The notes below the pieces were generated by a model. That model searched no databases and had not been told where the DNA came from. It was given only the letters and a program-made list of their open reading frames with translations. Shown in pieces: positions 5,921-7,956 of a DNA stretch of 7,956 nucleotides. A program made the position numbers and the translations under genes. Within the stretch, counting starts at the first letter, position 1. Every line of letters starts with the position of its first letter. Where the stretch lies: NCBI GenBank assembly GCA_016193165.1, contig JACPST010000024.1, positions 1,358 to 9,313 on the forward strand, written 5' to 3'. The stretch is from Deltaproteobacteria bacterium. Lineage in GTDB: Bacteria > Bdellovibrionota > JACOXK01 > 2-02-FULL-40-11.

Positions 5921-5933
5921 AGAAACGCAATGG
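5908..5933. repeat. Imperfect inverted repeat flanking the -10 box
   Basis: CCGTTGC (5908-5914) and GCAATGG (5927-5933) are reverse complements at six of seven positions. They are separated by the 12 nt that contain the -10 hexamer. The right arm includes the start codon of the TPR gene. It might be an operator, but one such repeat could arise by chance. Confidence 0.3.
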
Positions 5934-6409
5934 CCAACTCTTTGGAAAATCAAAAGAAGAAAAAGGGGGTGCTTCTTGACTACTATCTCAAAATGCACAA
6001 AAAATATCCTCTCTCAAAATATTTTGTGCCCTTGGCTGATGTGTATTGTTCTTTGGATCTTTTAGACGAGGCCTTAGAAGTTCTGCAAGAAGGATTAAAG
6101 TGGCATCCTAACTATGGGGTTGGGCGTGCGTTGCTCGCTCAAGTATATCATCAAATGGGTCGATTTTCCGAAGCTGCTTTTGAGGCGGAGCGGGTTTTCC
6201 AAAATGATCCTAAAAATCTTTTGGCTAAAAGCATTTTCTCAAAATTTTCACAGCTTGAGATCTCAGCGGCTCCTTCCCAAAAGAGCCGTATCGAAGATTT
6301 TCAAATTCATTCTTTGGCCCCTCTTACTTCCAGGCCTTCTAAATCAAAGAAAGTTGCTTTTTTGGAACGTCTCCTTAAAAAAATACAAACCAGAGCGCAA
6401 CTTTCATGA
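5930..6409 (+). CDS. Small TPR-repeat protein with basic C-terminal tail
   Basis: The 159-residue protein has two clear tetratricopeptide repeats, about 29-62 ([26 protein letters not shown]) and 63-96 ([25 protein letters not shown]), with a helix before them (16-28). Residues 110-140 are low-complexity and probably disordered. A basic amphipathic helix, [14 protein letters not shown] (142-155), ends the protein. No catalytic domain or signal peptide is present. The role is unknown, and a scaffold or adaptor function is the most that can be inferred. The stop overlaps the aroQ start as ATGA (6406-6409), so translation is coupled. The ATG is preceded by a -10-like box rather than a ribosome binding site. 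It is unrelated beyond the repeat fold to the five-repeat TPR protein at 3400-4020. Confidence 0.85.
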   Translation: MANSLENQKKKKGVLLDYYLKMHKKYPLSKYFVPLADVYCSLDLLDEALEVLQEGLKWHPNYGVGRALLAQVYHQMGRFSEAAFEAERVFQNDPKNLLAKSIFSKFSQLEISAAPSQKSRIEDFQIHSLAPLTSRPSKSKKVAFLERLLKKIQTRAQLS

Positions 6410-6858
6410 AAACAAAAAAGATCCTTGTCCTTCATGGACCTAATTTAAATTTACTGGGGTACCGAGAGCTTTCTTTATATGGCCCCCTGTCTCTTCAAAA
6501 AATAAATACCCATCTTAAGAAAATCGCGCAAAAACAAAAATATACACTTCTTTCCTATCAATCCAATGTTGAAGGAGCCTTGGTCACTAAAATTCAAAAA
6601 TGGGCGCTTAAAGTAGATGGCATTCTCATTAATCCCGCGGCCTATACCCATACCAGCATTGCCATTCGGGATGCCTTGCTGGCTGTTGGAATTCCAACGG
6701 TAGAAGTTCATTTGTCTAACATTTATAAACGAGAACCTTTTCGAAAACACTCCTTAATCTCCGATGTTGTTCATGGACAAGTCATCGGGTTTGGCGCGAA
6801 AAGTTATGAACTGGGGCTCGAAGCTTTGATCCAAACGATAGAAAGGCAACGCGCATGA
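6406..6858 (+). CDS. aroQ: Type II 3-dehydroquinate dehydratase
   Basis: This enzyme dehydrates 3-dehydroquinate to 3-dehydroshikimate, step three of the shikimate pathway to aromatic amino acids. The product is 150 residues, the usual type II length, and assembles as a dodecamer in the family. Visible motifs are HGPNLNLLG (10-18), LYG with catalytic Y25, QSNVEG (52-57), [16 protein letters not shown] (76-91), [17 protein letters not shown] (100-116) with catalytic H102 and R113, and [11 protein letters not shown] near the end. R20, N77, E56 and H83 are also in place. Two positions differ from the commonest forms: REL instead of REP at 20-22, and Val instead of His or Ser in QSNxEG. Neither removes a catalytic residue. 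It overlaps the TPR gene upstream and the peptidase downstream by 4 bp each. The pairing of aroQ with an Xaa-Pro peptidase gene is common in bacteria, often followed by efp. Confidence 0.97.
   Translation: MKTKKILVLHGPNLNLLGYRELSLYGPLSLQKINTHLKKIAQKQKYTLLSYQSNVEGALVTKIQKWALKVDGILINPAAYTHTSIAIRDALLAVGIPTVEVHLSNIYKREPFRKHSLISDVVHGQVIGFGAKSYELGLEALIQTIERQRA
6841..6846 (+). promoter_or_regulatory. Ribosome binding site of the Xaa-Pro peptidase
   Basis: GAAAGG lies 8 nt before the ATG at 6855, inside the last codons of aroQ. Together with the ATGA overlap it allows both re-initiation and independent initiation. Confidence 0.5.
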
Positions 6859-7928
6859 AACACTTCAACGCAACAATTAAAAACTACTTTAAAAAATATC
6901 AAATTGGAGCCTTGTTGGTTTCAAGTCTTCAAAATGTCCACTATTTATCAGGGTTCACGGGTTCTACGGCCGTGCTGCTGGTAACGGAAAAAGAATCTTT
7001 TTTCTTTTCAGATTTTCGCTATATGACCCAAGCTCATACCCAAGTAAAAGATTTTACGATTATTGAGGTAGCTAGAGATTCTACAAGCTCCATCGCGGAG
7101 CAACTCCAAAAATTTGGACTCACACGCCTGGGGTTTGAAGCGGGAGCTTTAACCTTTTTTCAATATTTAAGCTATCAAAGAGGACTTCCCGGCGTAGAGT
7201 TGGTGCCGATTGTCGAAGATCCGGCTTACATTCGAATGGTCAAAACCAAGGAAGAAATAAAAAAAATTCAAAAAGCAATTCATGTCAATAAGCTGGCTTT
7301 TGAAAAAATTCTTCCTCACATTAAGGCAGGACTTCGAGAAAAAGATGTGGCCAAAATGCTTGAATTTGAAATCCGAAATTGCGGGGGGGAAAAGCTTTCT
7401 TTTGATACGATTATTGCGGCAGGGTATCGCGGGGCGTTTCCTCATGGAAGAGCTTCTTCTAAAAAAATTAAAAAGGGGGAGCTCATCACCATTGATTTTG
7501 GAAATGTGGTCGAAAACTATTGCTCGGATGAAACCTGCACGATTGGATTAGGAAAGCTTTCTTCAAAGCAAAAAGAAATTTATACGATTGTCAAAGATGC
7601 TCATGACTTCGCGGTTGAAAAAATTAAACCCGGAAAAACGGGCAAGGAAATTGATCAGGTTGCCCGAGATTACATTACTAAAAAAGGGTATGGGAAATTT
7701 TTTGGCCATGGGTTAGGGCATGGCATTGGCATTGCTGTTCACGAACGCCCCATGGTCAATACCACAAGTTCCGACGTCCTTGACGAAAATATGGTCTTTT
7801 CGATTGAGCCGGGGATTTATATTCCTAAATGGGGCGGGATACGCATCGAAGATTTAGTTCTTTGCACACCACGCGGGGGAAGGGTTCTATCTGAAATTGA
7901 TAAACGCTTAAGAATTATTGATGCTTAA
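6855..7928 (+). CDS. Xaa-Pro peptidase, M24 family (aminopeptidase P / prolidase type)
   Basis: This is a cytoplasmic metallopeptidase that cleaves Xaa-Pro bonds in peptides or dipeptides. The product has 357 residues, typical of the short bacterial PepQ/PepP-like group. Residues 1-128 form the creatinase-type N-terminal domain ([11 protein letters not shown], 27-37). The pita-bread catalytic domain follows from about 132. The five metal ligands are all present: D214 (TIDFG), D225 (CSDETCT), H289 (GHGLGHGIG), E318 (FSIEPGIY) and E332 (IRIEDLV). Supporting histidines are H198 (FPHGRAS) and H296 (AVHERP). Dipeptidase and aminopeptidase activity cannot be separated from sequence, so I give no gene symbol. 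It is the last complete gene of the TPR-aroQ-peptidase operon and starts within the aroQ stop (ATGA). In many genomes efp follows. Here the next visible codons do not look like EF-P. Confidence 0.95.
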   Translation: MKHFNATIKNYFKKYQIGALLVSSLQNVHYLSGFTGSTAVLLVTEKESFFFSDFRYMTQAHTQVKDFTIIEVARDSTSSIAEQLQKFGLTRLGFEAGALTFFQYLSYQRGLPGVELVPIVEDPAYIRMVKTKEEIKKIQKAIHVNKLAFEKILPHIKAGLREKDVAKMLEFEIRNCGGEKLSFDTIIAAGYRGAFPHGRASSKKIKKGELITIDFGNVVENYCSDETCTIGLGKLSSKQKEIYTIVKDAHDFAVEKIKPGKTGKEIDQVARDYITKKGYGKFFGHGLGHGIGIAVHERPMVNTTSSDVLDENMVFSIEPGIYIPKWGGIRIEDLVLCTPRGGRVLSEIDKRLRIIDA

Positions 7929-7931
7929 ACC

Positions 7932-7956
7932 ATGGATGATGAATATTATCTTCTGA
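7932..7956 (+). CDS. Possible start of a further gene (8 codons, cut by window edge)
   Basis: An ATG 3 nt after the peptidase stop opens a frame reading MDDEYYLL to the window edge. Other frames in this short stretch close within a few codons. The beginning resembles the N-terminus of cytidine-deaminase-fold proteins such as RibD or TadA, which often start M-D/E-rich then YY/YM-x-x-A-L. Eight residues are far too few to assign. No Shine-Dalgarno is evident. Confidence 0.25.

Noticed and set aside
5771..6065. Overlapping frames at 5771-5998 (minus) and 5838-6065 (plus)
   Set aside because: They cross the ssb-TPR junction in frames other than those of the two supported genes.
6114..7551. Other open frames within the TPR, aroQ and peptidase genes (6114-6443, 6475-6750, 7167-7445, 7282-7551)
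   Set aside because: Each is a shadow of a gene with strong family motifs in another frame.
1..7956. CRISPR array, tRNA, rRNA, insertion sequence or transposase
   Set aside because: I read both strands and saw no regularly spaced repeats, tRNA-like cloverleaf, rRNA segment or transposase motif. No target-site duplication was found around the HTH-nucleotidyltransferase pair.

Overview
The window looks like ordinary chromosomal DNA from an AT-leaning bacterium that uses the standard genetic code. It carries housekeeping genes for cell-wall precursors, single-strand DNA binding, the shikimate pathway and peptide turnover. Genes are tightly packed, with several 4-14 bp overlaps and very short leaders. 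No ribosomal RNA or other taxonomic marker is present, so I do not assign a phylum. The protein families are general bacterial ones, and some uncultured Gram-negative lineage is only a guess.

Layout. The left half (1-4020) is one minus-strand run. Read in its direction of transcription it holds a five-repeat TPR protein (4020-3400), a cation diffusion facilitator metal transporter (3413-2484), glmU (2444-1020) and the first 338 codons of glmS (1014 to beyond the left edge). GlmS makes glucosamine-6-phosphate and GlmU carries out the last two steps to UDP-GlcNAc. The pair therefore forms most of the UDP-GlcNAc branch for peptidoglycan and lipopolysaccharide. glmU seems to have its own promoter at the end of the transporter gene. 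That promoter lies across a perfect 9-bp inverted repeat.

The right half is on the plus strand. A two-gene module at 4114-5321 encodes an XRE-like helix-turn-helix protein and an overlapping AbiEii/AbiGii-type nucleotidyltransferase. It resembles a type IV toxin-antitoxin or abortive-infection pair and is the only accessory-looking element here. It sits between the divergent minus-strand run and ssb. After ssb (5453-5896) comes a small TPR protein, then aroQ (type II 3-dehydroquinate dehydratase), then an M24 Xaa-Pro peptidase. These last three are joined by 4-bp ATGA overlaps and probably form one operon. The first eight codons of a possible further gene are visible at the right edge.

The most interesting signals are regulatory. 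Several genes (glmU, the HTH gene, the second TPR gene, perhaps the first TPR gene) have a -10-like hexamer ending only 5-9 nt before the ATG and no clear Shine-Dalgarno. This suggests leaderless or near-leaderless transcripts. ssb, glmS and the peptidase have recognisable ribosome binding sites. Inverted repeats overlie three of these promoters. The TA-like pair has a candidate autoregulatory operator. I saw no wholly new multi-gene system.
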